Source of the DNA: Candidatus Thorarchaeota archaeon
GTDB lineage: Archaea; Asgardarchaeota; Thorarchaeia; Thorarchaeales; Thorarchaeaceae
Reading direction: 5' to 3'
Assembly (NCBI GenBank): GCA_013388835.1
Contig: JACAEL010000014.1
Location: forward strand, 97,528 to 161,527
Length of the DNA: 64,000 bases
The stretch's first letter is position 1. Each line of letters starts with the position of its first letter. The notes beneath the pieces were generated by a model, which searched no databases, was not told the origin of the DNA, and saw nothing but the letters and a program-made list of their open reading frames with translations. The translations under genes and the position numbers were made by a program. Shown one piece after another: positions 34,918-43,498 of the stretch.

Positions 34918-35268
34918 TCATGCCTGCTTGACAGTCAGAATCAGGACGCGCTCGTTCTCCAGACGGCCTCTGAAGAGCTCCCTGATGGTCAGTCTTGCAG
35001 TGCCTGCCTTTATTGCCTTGAAGAACCATTCCCCTCGTTCCATATCCCCTCCGGTCCATCCGGGCCTTACTCTGTCGGGGTGGACGTACTCAAGACTGGT
35101 CTTCTCATGGCGGACTATGTCGGTTCGGTCAATTGAGAACTCCGTCTCCTCTCCCACTGAACCATGTCGGTGGAATTGATAGTAGAACTCCTCTCCAACG
35201 CCCAGCTCCACCTCACACTCCGGTTGTGTGCACTCGACTCGTCTGACCTCTTTCGAATTCGGCTTCAA
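34918..35268 (-). CDS. Probable chagasin-family (I42) protease inhibitor
   Basis: A 116-residue beta-rich protein. The region GWTGGDMERGEWFFKAIKAG followed by ARLTIRELFRG matches the pattern of the chagasin/I42 cysteine-protease inhibitors (a glycine-rich loop, then a W-F-A strand, then a strand ending in an RPWE-like turn). The first inhibitory loop NPTTGY is not clearly present, so inhibition is not assured. No signal peptide is seen, which suggests a cytosolic role. The start is TTG 35268, 6 bases after GAGG. It follows the HAD phosphatase gene by 17 bases and is probably co-transcribed with it. Family call is moderate. Confidence 0.55.
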   Translation of the reverse strand: MKPNSKEVRRVECTQPECEVELGVGEEFYYQFHRHGSVGEETEFSIDRTDIVRHEKTSLEYVHPDRVRPGWTGGDMERGEWFFKAIKAGTARLTIRELFRGRLENERVLILTVKQA

Positions 35269-35285
35269 CTCGTGCCTCGCCTCAA

Positions 35286-36026
35286 CTATACCAGCATTCG
35301 GACGAGTTCAGCGATGCTGTCGATCACGACAACATCCTCTGGAACTCTGCCTGTCTCGCGATGGTCTATCCCTGTGAGGAGCACCGGACGCATATCTGCA
35401 TTCTTAGCTGCCATCACATCGAGCCCTATTGTGTTTCCCACGTATATGCATCTTCTTGGGTTGTAACCTAGTCGCTCTGCGACACGTAGTAGCATATATG
35501 GCGACGGCTTTCTGTATCCGGGCACTGATGTGTACTCGACTGCATCGAAGAAGTGGAGTATTCGATGTTCGTCCAGAAAACCAGACGGGCTGCCAAACCG
35601 ATTCGAGGCCACGGCTAGATCGTAGCCGTGCTGTTTCAGAGTGTCAAGAGCCTCTGTGACTCCGTCCACAAGCACTGGCACTGTATGAGCCAGCCTCTCC
35701 TCCCACATCTTCTGATACTCATGGGCCAGCTCGGATAGATTGTCAGACACACCGATCGTCTGGAGGAACACAAGGTCGTATTTCAACCACTCCGCCTGTG
35801 ACGGTCGCCAGTGCACGTCGACATTGTTGACCAACATGAAGTTGTCAAGCCACGCCTCTGCAGAGTTCGTGAGGACCTCGATGAGCTCGTCGTCAGTCAT
35901 GTGCTTCTGGACTGAAATGCCTAGTCTGAAGAGGAATTCCCTGATGGTGTCACAGAGCTGGACTGCAGGATGGTAGAGCGTACCGCCAAGATCGAATATC
36001 ACTGCAGAGACATCGCTGAGTTTCAT
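35286..36026 (-). CDS. HAD-superfamily phosphatase
   Basis: A 246-residue haloacid-dehalogenase-like hydrolase: motif I VIFDLGGTLYHP (the nucleophile Asp is in FDLGGT; the second Asp of the usual DxD is Gly), motif II AVASNRF, motif III Lys in GYRKPSP, and motif IV GNTIGLDVMAAKN. The replaced second Asp is the acid/base in phosphatases; its change to Gly is seen in some family branches such as dehalogenase-like ones, so phosphatase activity should not be assumed. An alpha-helical cap follows motif I. The start is ATG 36026, directly before the domain; the frame is open 270 bases further upstream without protein character. It forms a pair with the chagasin-like gene. Confidence 0.87.
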   Translation of the reverse strand: MKLSDVSAVIFDLGGTLYHPAVQLCDTIREFLFRLGISVQKHMTDDELIEVLTNSAEAWLDNFMLVNNVDVHWRPSQAEWLKYDLVFLQTIGVSDNLSELAHEYQKMWEERLAHTVPVLVDGVTEALDTLKQHGYDLAVASNRFGSPSGFLDEHRILHFFDAVEYTSVPGYRKPSPYMLLRVAERLGYNPRRCIYVGNTIGLDVMAAKNADMRPVLLTGIDHRETGRVPEDVVVIDSIAELVRMLV

Positions 36027-36154
36027 GGACAGAGGATTGAAACACAATGGCAGACATTTGTCTATCGCTAGCTGTATCAATTGCGGTCCGATACTGGTAG
36101 CCTTCCCACAAGAGAACCTTTTTTGGCAATGGACTAGTGCTCGTCCGTACTGAC

Positions 36155-37303
36155 ATGTCACTCGAGAGCGACGCCCTTGCTGCTGTTGAGAAGTACCTGC
36201 AGTCGAATCCAAGTGATGCGGCTGCATGGAATGTGAAAGGGGTGCTTCTGGCGAAGATGGAGGACTTCGGAGGTGCGCTTCGGGCTCTTGACACTGCACT
36301 GCGGCTGAACCCCGAGTTGGCTGAGGCTCACACTAACAGGGGCCGCGTGCTGCTTGCCCTCGGGCCCGAGAAGGCCAAGGAGGCAATCCAGTCCTTTGAG
36401 AGGGCGCTTCAGCTTGCTCCGGGTGACACAGAGGCGCTTCGTGACAAGGCAGCAGCTCTGCGCTTGCTAGGTCGCTCAAAGGAGGAGCTTGACATCATCG
36501 AGTCTCTGGTCGAGAAGATGCCGTCTGAGCCCTCGCTCTGGATTCGAAGAGGTGACCTAGAACTTGAGCTTGGTCTGTTGGAAGACGGAGTGAGAAGCTA
36601 CGACCGTGCGCTTGAGCTTCGGGCCGAGCTTGTCCCTGCTCTGGTTCACCGCGCGCTGGCATTGGGCCTACTCGAACGATGGAAAGAGGCTATCAAGTCC
36701 GCTGAGTCTGCGACAGAGCTTGCACCTGACAACATGGAGGCCTGGCGGGTCTTGGCTGATGTGAACATCCGCGCGGAGCGCTACAAACATGCTATGCGTG
36801 CACTTGAAAGAGCAGCCAAGCTAGACCCCACGGACGCCTCGGTGGAGAACACCATGGGCATGGTGGCGTACAAGTCCGGAGCACTCCAGTCCGCTGTGGA
36901 GCACTTCACCAGAGCAATAGTGCGGGACAAGAAGCATGTGTCTGCCCACCGCAATCTTGGACTCTTGTACATGGAGCTTGAGCAGTGGGCGGAGGCCGAG
37001 GAGACACTCTTCCGACTGACTAGATTCTACAGAGATGACCCCGATGTCTGGGACGCTCATGCGACTGCCTGTGCGCGACTGGAGGACTTCTGCGCGGCTA
37101 CTGAGTCTTGGGAGAATGCACGGCGGCTATACCGGAAGAAAGACAACGAACGTGAGGCCGAGCGGGTGCAGAACCTAGGCCGTGCTGCAAGAATAAACTG
37201 CTCAAGGCAGAAGAAGGCATACAGAGCTCAACGCGAACATGAAAAGGCCACACGGACGTTCTATGACCGTTTTGAGCTCAGGAAGAAGAAGCAGCGTGAA
37301 TGA
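36155..37303 (+). CDS. Tetratricopeptide-repeat protein
   Basis: A 382-residue protein made almost wholly of TPR units (about nine), each about 34 residues with the W-G-Y-A-P type pattern: AAWNVKGVLLAKMEDFGGAL, AHTNRGRVLLALG, LWIRRGDLELELGLLEDGV, and so on to VWDAHATACARLEDF. The last 60 residues are highly basic and charged (RKKDNEREAERV, ending KKKQRE) and may be a flexible or nucleic-acid-binding tail. TPRs form a superhelix that binds partner peptides; the partner is unknown. ATG 36155 is taken; an in-frame upstream codon at 36137 would add six residues. Its stop is 5 bases from that of the convergent MBL gene. Confidence 0.92.
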   Translation: MSLESDALAAVEKYLQSNPSDAAAWNVKGVLLAKMEDFGGALRALDTALRLNPELAEAHTNRGRVLLALGPEKAKEAIQSFERALQLAPGDTEALRDKAAALRLLGRSKEELDIIESLVEKMPSEPSLWIRRGDLELELGLLEDGVRSYDRALELRAELVPALVHRALALGLLERWKEAIKSAESATELAPDNMEAWRVLADVNIRAERYKHAMRALERAAKLDPTDASVENTMGMVAYKSGALQSAVEHFTRAIVRDKKHVSAHRNLGLLYMELEQWAEAEETLFRLTRFYRDDPDVWDAHATACARLEDFCAATESWENARRLYRKKDNEREAERVQNLGRAARINCSRQKKAYRAQREHEKATRTFYDRFELRKKKQRE

Positions 37304-37308
37304 TGGTC

Positions 37309-38112
37309 CTAGGGCTTGTCGAAGAGCAATGACCTGATTAGATAGTCCATCCCGAACCGGCGGCCCGTCAGGTCCATGTACCAAGGTGCTTCAAACTCCA
37401 GGGCTTTCACGATGTCATCTATGCTGACTCCCTCTTCATGCAGCACCCGCGCTCTCTCAGCAATGCCCTTCAGGTAGTCAATTCTCTTCTGAATGTGCTC
37501 ACGGGGGCTTTGGATCGGGCCCCGGTGGGAGTCAAAGAGAACCGCAATGTCCATCTGCTGGATCTTCTCCATTGTGGAAATCATCCGCGGGACGTTCTCG
37601 TCATCGATTGCAATCTGTTTCTTAGAAGGCAGAGGCACTGCGTCCGCTGAGAACAACCACCTCTTCCGCGGCTCGTAGAACCCCACCATGTCACGTCCGT
37701 GGCCGGGTAGTTCGACCAGTTCCAGGTAGTAGTCGCCCGACTCCACGCTCGTTGGGATGACCCTTACATCCTCTACGGGTCCAGGCTGTCCCCAGACATA
37801 GCTGAAGAACTCACCAATGACCGGAGGTGCTCTCAGTATCGGAATCACAGCAGGTCGAGCGTACACCGGTGTGTTGTGTTCCAGTTGGGAGCATGCCCCC
37901 ACATGGTCCTCGTGGGAGTGACTCACCAAGAGCATCTCTGGCGGATGCTTGCCTACCACAGATGCAAACTCTGATGCAGCATTGGCACAGCCGGCATCAA
38001 AGAGCACCTTCCCAATCAGATAGGAATAGACCCACATTATTGGCTGACCGTTGCTCTCTGTTGCAGTCTTCACACAGACGATGTCGTCGCGGAACTGCTC
38101 CACCTCTATCAT
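37309..38112 (-). CDS. Metallo-beta-lactamase-fold hydrolase
   Basis: A 267-residue MBL-fold protein with the complete dinuclear metal site: HSHEDH (motif 2), the His of LPGHGRDM, the Asp of FSADAV and the His of FDSHRGP. Residues after 190 form a helical tail (REHIQKRIDYLKGIAERARVLHEEG), as in glyoxalase II-like hydrolases and their relatives. The substrate is not evident. ATG 38112 starts the protein with a short conserved beta-strand. Neighbours on the same strand (DUF763) lie about 100 bases upstream, so it may be transcribed alone or with it. Confidence 0.88.
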   Translation of the reverse strand: MIEVEQFRDDIVCVKTATESNGQPIMWVYSYLIGKVLFDAGCANAASEFASVVGKHPPEMLLVSHSHEDHVGACSQLEHNTPVYARPAVIPILRAPPVIGEFFSYVWGQPGPVEDVRVIPTSVESGDYYLELVELPGHGRDMVGFYEPRKRWLFSADAVPLPSKKQIAIDDENVPRMISTMEKIQQMDIAVLFDSHRGPIQSPREHIQKRIDYLKGIAERARVLHEEGVSIDDIVKALEFEAPWYMDLTGRRFGMDYLIRSLLFDKP

Positions 38113-38216
38113 TGTCCGTCAGCACTCGATTGATTGGTCCTAGCTACAGTGGTCGGATAGTCTTCCCCCCTCGTTGGTCCGTTCACCTATATCGTTTCCT
38201 GTACTCCGATTCCCGT

Positions 38217-39350
38217 TCACATCTCCCTCAGCACTGGTGGGCTGAACCGCTTCAGTCTCTGAAGCGCAACAACTCTATCTCTTCGTCCCATCTTGGCTTC
38301 GCTGAGTGTCTGTTCCATGAACTGGATGGCTTCGTCATATTCCTTTCGTGGCACCGGGAACGGCACCCCGTCCTTTCCACCAAAGGCGAAGGTCATGCGT
38401 ACTGGGTCGGACCATGAGGTCTCAGCTCCAAAGATCATCTCTGCAACGAGTGCAAGACCTCTGACCGCTGCGGGCCCAATCCCATTGACTCCCAATAGCT
38501 CCTCGTAGTTGCTCGGCTGGGTCTCATAGGCCCTCCGTACAGCAGCCCAGTCAATTCTCTTTGGGAGGACCTTGTATGACGGGAGTAGTATGACCTTTCT
38601 GCTGGGCTCAACCCATGGTATGAGCGTTGACTCCCCGTAAGGCCTGAGGTCTTCGAACAGGCGTTTCAGCCGCACAGGCTCCTCCTTGACAAGGTCTACT
38701 GATGTGCTTCTACACTCCTGAGAGCCTTGTGCTGTCATGTCAAGTGTGTCGTTGCTGACACGACCGGATATCATCCCACTGTGTGGTTCTTCCACGAAGC
38801 TGTCGACGGACTCTGATATCCAGTGGTACCTTCTGGCGTCACTTGTTCTGCTGTCCATCCCCTGTTGGACCACTGCCCAGTTCTGCTTGTCATCGACAAA
38901 GAAGACGTGCTGGTACAGCTGGTAGCCATCCTGCACGGCAGCGTTGTCCACCTTTGCAACCATCCGGCTGATGTGACCGAGTGCTGCCCCGTCCATGCCA
39001 TAGTCATCCAGTGCCCGTAGCTTCTCAGGCGTCTTGAGGGCGGCCATTCCCTTGCCTCCGACTGCTATCATCTGGTGTTGCTCGAAGCCCAGCACGGACT
39101 TCAGTACGCCACATGTGACAGTGGTGGATCCGGAGCTGTCCCAGTCATATCCGAGCACATTGGAGAGTGCCTGAAAGTACACCGGGTCTGAGAGTCTTCT
39201 GAGGAGTTCAAGAGTCCCATACTCATCCACTATGAACTCGCAGATGGCACTGGCCATGGGCATCATTCTCTTCACAAGCCAGTGGGGGGCCTTCCCCGGA
39301 TGCAGCTTCAGGTCTGCGATGCCTGCTCTCTTCACGTAGGATCGCTCCAA
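38217..39350 (-). CDS. DUF763 (COG1415) protein
   Basis: A 377-residue member of DUF763, a family conserved in archaea and some bacteria and without proven function. Typical blocks are KRAGIADLKLHPGKAPHWL, the DYGMDG region, and the helix-hairpin-helix GVNGIGPAAVRGL, which suggests DNA binding; a role in DNA repair has been suspected on that basis. The start is TTG 39350. A CTTATTAT TATA box lies at 39371-39378, the right distance for a leaderless message beginning at this codon. It is near an AlkD-like repair gene and an OGG glycosylase, but not in one operon with them. Confidence 0.9.
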   Translation of the reverse strand: MERSYVKRAGIADLKLHPGKAPHWLVKRMMPMASAICEFIVDEYGTLELLRRLSDPVYFQALSNVLGYDWDSSGSTTVTCGVLKSVLGFEQHQMIAVGGKGMAALKTPEKLRALDDYGMDGAALGHISRMVAKVDNAAVQDGYQLYQHVFFVDDKQNWAVVQQGMDSRTSDARRYHWISESVDSFVEEPHSGMISGRVSNDTLDMTAQGSQECRSTSVDLVKEEPVRLKRLFEDLRPYGESTLIPWVEPSRKVILLPSYKVLPKRIDWAAVRRAYETQPSNYEELLGVNGIGPAAVRGLALVAEMIFGAETSWSDPVRMTFAFGGKDGVPFPVPRKEYDEAIQFMEQTLSEAKMGRRDRVVALQRLKRFSPPVLREM

Positions 39351-39370
39351 CCAGACTCATTGCCAGATGC

Positions 39371-39378
39371 ATAATAAG
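39371..39378 (-). promoter_or_regulatory. TATA box of the DUF763 gene
   Basis: CTTATTAT on the minus strand, centred 24-25 bases before TTG 39350. This supports that unusual start and a leaderless transcript. Confidence 0.55.
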
Positions 39379-39577
39379 CCCAACAGATGACCGAGACTAC
39401 TATGCAGCTTGGCATGTGCTGACTCGATTCTAGCATGTGCTGGAACAGACTGCGAAGAGGTGGGACTGGCTGCATTCCTTTCATCTCCAGCCTCTCCATG
39501 ACTTGGTACCGTTCTGCTCATTGAGGTCGTCAGTCCTATCATTTGAGTCAGTTGTGCACGGCCATGGACTGACTCAA

Positions 39578-40249
39578 TCACATCTGCAGTTTCTCACTGC
39601 CCTCTCGTATCGAGAGCGGACTCATGATCGCCCTGTTCTCCGCGATGAAGCTTCTCACAGAACCCGGGCTCCTCTTGCTGAGCTCTCTCAGCACCCATCC
39701 CACGGCCTTGGCCACGAAGAACTGCCGGTCAGCTAGGTGTGGTCTCAGGGAGTCCACGATTCTGGGGACATTGTCCTCACTGAAGTTGCGCTTGAGTGAC
39801 ATATACAGGTATGGAAGTATGGTGGCTCTGCGCCGCCAGAAGTTCTCGCTGTTGCGCCACTCTGCCACCGTCCTCTCCACATCTGAGCTTCTCATCACCA
39901 GCCTGCCCAGTCCCTCAGTACACATCGGGTCGACCAGTGCCCATGTGTCAACATCATCAAGCCAGTCCGATACGAGTGCGAGACCTATCTCCGGATCTCC
40001 ACGTCTGGCGTAGGACTGCAGTATTACTATAGCAGCTCGTCTTGCCTCATATACAGGCACCGACCAGAGCTGCGGCATCAGTTCAGCAAGTTCCAGATGT
40101 GACATGCCCTGTGTATGTCGTTTCGTGATAGCCGCTATGGCGGGAATCTTCAGGCCAAAGAACTCCAAGCTCGACGTCTTCAGGTATCCCGCGAGTACTT
40201 GGGCCTGCTTCGTGTCGCCCTCACTTCGCAGGTCCTCAACTATGGCCAT
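39578..40249 (-). CDS. DNA alkylation repair (AlkD-like) HEAT-repeat protein
   Basis: About 223 residues of paired helices as in AlkD/AlkC-type DNA glycosylases: YLKTSSLEFFGLKIPAIAAI near the N-terminus, then MPQLWSVPVYEARRAAIVIL, DTWALVDPMCTEGLGRL and FWRRRATILPYL. The WxxxD and R(R/K) features lie where AlkD contacts the lesion. The enzyme family removes N3- and N7-alkylated purines. The frame is open upstream to 40738 on the opposite strand of a methyltransferase, but that part is a shadow. ATG 40249 begins one helix before the conserved region, and GTG 40291 is an alternative. A GATAAAAG element at 40303-40310 lies at a distance that suits either start. Confidence 0.8.
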   Translation of the reverse strand: MAIVEDLRSEGDTKQAQVLAGYLKTSSLEFFGLKIPAIAAITKRHTQGMSHLELAELMPQLWSVPVYEARRAAIVILQSYARRGDPEIGLALVSDWLDDVDTWALVDPMCTEGLGRLVMRSSDVERTVAEWRNSENFWRRRATILPYLYMSLKRNFSEDNVPRIVDSLRPHLADRQFFVAKAVGWVLRELSKRSPGSVRSFIAENRAIMSPLSIREGSEKLQM

Positions 40250-40366
40250 CCACCGAGCGTCTGCCAATGTCCATTCGACCAGCTTTCCCACGTATGTCAA
40301 GTCTTTTATCGTTTGGCCGGGATGTATCGGTGTCCGAATCTCACGCCCCGGACGAGGATTCATCAC

Positions 40367-41248
40367 ATGGAGAATCTTGCCAAGGCCGACTGGGACGACC
40401 CTCAGAGAGTCAAGGGTCTCATAGACTCCTACACAGAAAGATACGGCGAAGTCTTCTGGAGTGCTCTTCTCCATGTACTGGGTTCGAGAAGGAGGGACAC
40501 CGTTGTCGAACTGGGATGCGGCCCGGGTCTGTTCTTGGTGGACGCAGTGGGGCGCCTTGGGTCCAGCTTCGTCTATGGGCTTGACGCAAGCCAAGAGATG
40601 CTTGCTCGCGCAAGGGACTTCTTGAGGCAGGTCCTTCCCGAGGACCGCTTCCGTCTTGTAAGAGTTGACTTTGACACTGAGTCCATCAGTGTGGGCTCCC
40701 CGGGCGCAGACCTCTGTTTTGCAGGTTATCTGCTTCACGAGGTGGCCAATCCTGTTGGTCTCCTAACCCAGACTGCGGCCCTTCTTCGGCCGGAAGGTGC
40801 TTGTGCAGTCTTCGACTTTGTCTCGGGTGATGAGGAGGGTTTCGTCAAGGCCATGGTTGGACGTGGCGTTTCCGAGGAACACGCTCGAAGAAGGTATCCT
40901 CACATGTGTAAACACAGTCTTGAAGACTTGACAGATGTCTTCAGTCGGTCAGGCTATGCGTCCATAAGTCATGTATTGGCAGATGGTTTTCGTGCCATCG
41001 TTGTTGGAGTACGATCCCGGTCACAGCGTGTGGAGGCGTCCAGCGTTTCCAATACACACAGTAGTCGTCGCAGCTCTCCATGGGCGCATGATGACTCAGA
41101 GGTGAAGTGCCCCTCGTGTCAAAGCACGAAGGTCTTCAGGGTGCTGGACAGATGGGCCCTCTCACGTGGAGTTCAGGTGTTCCAGTGCACTTCATGTGGG
41201 AGGAAGTTCTATGAGCGGGGAGTTGATGACTACCAACCGACATTCTGA
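40367..41248 (+). CDS. Class I SAM-dependent methyltransferase with C-terminal zinc ribbon
   Basis: A 293-residue protein. Residues 30-215 are a Rossmann methyltransferase: VELGCGPGLFLVDAVGRLG (SAM motif I), YGLDASQEMLARAR (acidic motif II) and CFAGYLLHEVANP (motif IV region). After a Ser-rich linker comes a zinc ribbon, CPSCQSTKVFRV and CTSCGRKFY, ending at residue about 290. The order is unusual; zinc ribbons normally sit at the N-terminus of RNA or protein methyltransferases. The substrate may be a nucleic-acid-associated protein or RNA (inference). ATG 40367 fits the domain; the frame is open earlier but overlaps the AlkD-like gene. PriL follows after 50 bases. Confidence 0.82.
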   Translation: MENLAKADWDDPQRVKGLIDSYTERYGEVFWSALLHVLGSRRRDTVVELGCGPGLFLVDAVGRLGSSFVYGLDASQEMLARARDFLRQVLPEDRFRLVRVDFDTESISVGSPGADLCFAGYLLHEVANPVGLLTQTAALLRPEGACAVFDFVSGDEEGFVKAMVGRGVSEEHARRRYPHMCKHSLEDLTDVFSRSGYASISHVLADGFRAIVVGVRSRSQRVEASSVSNTHSSRRSSPWAHDDSEVKCPSCQSTKVFRVLDRWALSRGVQVFQCTSCGRKFYERGVDDYQPTF

Positions 41249-41298
41249 TGTGAGCGCCACCATGTCACTCAGTCATAGCAGGAGCGGATACTAAGGCG

Positions 41299-42420
41299 TT
41301 GAGCAACAGCGGCAGGATGCTGCGTTATCCCTTTTCAATGGAGGCGCGCAAGGCATCAGTCGCAGTAGCCAGAGACTTGCGCGTACTCACTGACTTGCTA
41401 CGCCTTGAGAGCAACGAGTACATCGTGGAGGCTGCGGAAAACCGAGTGCTCGCTGCATTGGATCAGAGGGAGATTCCTCTGGTCGACACAGGCGACCCTC
41501 GAGACTTCCTCATCTACACCACTGCAAGACTCATAGTTGAGTGGATTGGTGTCCCTCGCCTCATCGAGTACCAAGCTGAGGCCGAGTCGAAGTCGGTGAA
41601 CAGGCACCTGAGCAAGGAAACCGATAGGTTCGTCATGGACCTGTGTAACACCTCGTTTGGATGGCATGTGCGGACCATTGAAGACCGTGCGAAGCTCTCC
41701 CGTTGGCTGGTCGGATATGAGATGGAGATACGATTTGAGGACTTCCTCCAAGTGGCTCCGGACTTTCACGACGTCTCATGGAAGATGGCTAATCGTCCAG
41801 TTCACGGAGGGTGGGTTCCCATCAGGCGCTCAGAGCTCGACCGGTTGATATCTGGCAAGTTCAAGAAGCTCATACTCGGGAGTTCCTTGGAAGTACCACC
41901 AATCTCGGACAGACTTGCTCTTGCCGTCCAGCGAATCGAGAGCGAGATGAAGTTGAAGATGCCGACTCGCGAGCCCTGGCGGCCCACAGAAACCACTGTA
42001 TCCGCCCTGCCGCCGTGCATAGCCCAGATCTATGAGGATGCTGTGGCTGGGAGGAGCCTGTCGCACGAGCCACGTTTCACACTGGCCGCCTTTCTGCTGA
42101 GGATTGGAATGAGTGAAGAGGACGTCACGGGGGTCTTCCGGGCATCATCGGACTTCGTGAAGAGCCTTGCAGAATATCAAGTCCGGCACATCAAGGGCAA
42201 GAATGCGGGAGAGGGCTACACTCCGCCCGGTTGTCGTAAGCTTCAGGGTAGTGGACTGTGTCCCGTCTATCTGGGCAACAGGTTCGACCCACTATGTGAG
42301 TATGTGAGTCATCCTCTGGCGTTCTATGAGACGCGTGCGTGGGAGATTTCAAGGGATGTCAAGGACCACTCGTGGTATGGGAGGAAGCGCAAGAAGCTTC
42401 AGAGCCTCCGTTCCACTTAG
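41299..42420 (+). CDS. priL: DNA primase large subunit PriL
   Basis: Regulatory subunit of archaeal/eukaryotic primase; it holds a [4Fe-4S] cluster and helps start and hand over RNA-DNA primers. The 373-residue protein has the helical N-terminal domain and, in the C-terminal half, the four cluster cysteines: LPPCIAQIY, TPPGCRKL, GLCPVY and PLCEYVSHP. Length matches archaeal PriL. The start is TTG 41299, because no ATG lies near; ATG 41317 (MLRYPFS) is a good alternative, and the first six residues are not conserved. The catalytic subunit PriS is not in this window. Its stop lies 8 bases from that of the convergent OGG gene. Confidence 0.93.
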   Translation: MSNSGRMLRYPFSMEARKASVAVARDLRVLTDLLRLESNEYIVEAAENRVLAALDQREIPLVDTGDPRDFLIYTTARLIVEWIGVPRLIEYQAEAESKSVNRHLSKETDRFVMDLCNTSFGWHVRTIEDRAKLSRWLVGYEMEIRFEDFLQVAPDFHDVSWKMANRPVHGGWVPIRRSELDRLISGKFKKLILGSSLEVPPISDRLALAVQRIESEMKLKMPTREPWRPTETTVSALPPCIAQIYEDAVAGRSLSHEPRFTLAAFLLRIGMSEEDVTGVFRASSDFVKSLAEYQVRHIKGKNAGEGYTPPGCRKLQGSGLCPVYLGNRFDPLCEYVSHPLAFYETRAWEISRDVKDHSWYGRKRKKLQSLRST

Positions 42421-42427
42421 TCTGTAC

Positions 42428-43264
42428 CTAGAAGGTGTTTCTTGAGTAGTAGTATAGATACTCCTGAGCGTATCCTGCATATCTGCCGAAGTACGCTCTG
42501 GCCGCCTCGGACTTCTTGGCATATGACTTCCCACTCTGTGTGAAGATCCCGTAGTGTTTCTGTATGACCCTTTCAATCCAGACATCTATCGGAAACGCCT
42601 CCAGATGTCCTAGGGCGAACAGGCAGACACAGTCGGCGACCTTATCACCGACTCCATAGAGGCGCTTGAGTTCGGTATGCGCCTCCTCGTAAGGAATCTG
42701 GCACAGACCTGATAGCATTACCTCTTCCCTGACGATAGACATTGATGTTCTTGCAATGAACTCCGCCCGCCAGTCAAGACCCAGCTCTCTGAGTTCGTCC
42801 GGTGGAATCCCCGCGAGGCGTTCTGGTCCAGGCATCCCATGGAACTCGGTATCCATCAGTCGGTAGACAGGTCCATACCTGCGTCTAATCTCCTGACATG
42901 TCTTCCTGATATTGGGAATGTTGTTCCGTATTGAGCAGAGGAATGATATCAGGCAAGGAAACTCGGGGTCCTTGACGACTCTGAGTCCGGGCGCGTACTG
43001 TATTGCCCGCCTCATGAGTTCGTCTTTGCAGACCTCTCCTTGTATCTGGTCGAGTGGGTCCGAAAGGCGTAGCATCTCAGTCAGAGAGGTCTCATTGAGC
43101 TGCGATGAGCTGTCAAAGAATAGAGTGTCTCCCTTCTGTTGGACATAGACACACTGACCAACATCTGCATTCACATATCCTTCACCATGCTTCTGCCAGC
43201 AGAATGTCTGTCCACACTCCATGGAGTCGCTGAGATTAAAGTCCCGTGTCCTGAGTTTCTGCAT
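42428..43264 (-). CDS. ogg: 8-oxoguanine DNA glycosylase, OGG1 type
   Basis: Bifunctional glycosylase/lyase that removes 8-oxoguanine opposite cytosine. The 278-residue protein has the OGG N-terminal domain (LSDSMECGQTFCWQKHGEGY) and the helix-hairpin-helix GPD domain with LYGVGDKVADCVCLF, containing the catalytic Lys (human Lys249), and FPIDVWIERV with the catalytic Asp (human Asp268). The glutamine-phenylalanine pair in GQTFCW is typical of OGG1. The start is ATG 43264. No regulatory sequence stands out. The neighbours DUF763, AlkD-like and PriL make this stretch rich in DNA maintenance genes, though they are on different strands. Confidence 0.93.
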   Translation of the reverse strand: MQKLRTRDFNLSDSMECGQTFCWQKHGEGYVNADVGQCVYVQQKGDTLFFDSSSQLNETSLTEMLRLSDPLDQIQGEVCKDELMRRAIQYAPGLRVVKDPEFPCLISFLCSIRNNIPNIRKTCQEIRRRYGPVYRLMDTEFHGMPGPERLAGIPPDELRELGLDWRAEFIARTSMSIVREEVMLSGLCQIPYEEAHTELKRLYGVGDKVADCVCLFALGHLEAFPIDVWIERVIQKHYGIFTQSGKSYAKKSEAARAYFGRYAGYAQEYLYYYSRNTF

Positions 43265-43498
43265 CGACCATCGTGACAGCCTGTTCTAGAAATGAGCATT
43301 ATGCTTGATGGTCTGCAGCAGCTGGACTGAGGTTGCTCTTGTGGACTATACTGTGCAGTGGTCATGTACTGCTTCATGCCACATCGAGCCTGAAATCACT
43401 CAAGACTCCTATCGAATCACAGGGAGCGGATTGGTCCCAGTGTTGCCATCTGAGCAGAAGAGAATCCTGTGCCCAGTTGCACAACTAATAGTGCACTG

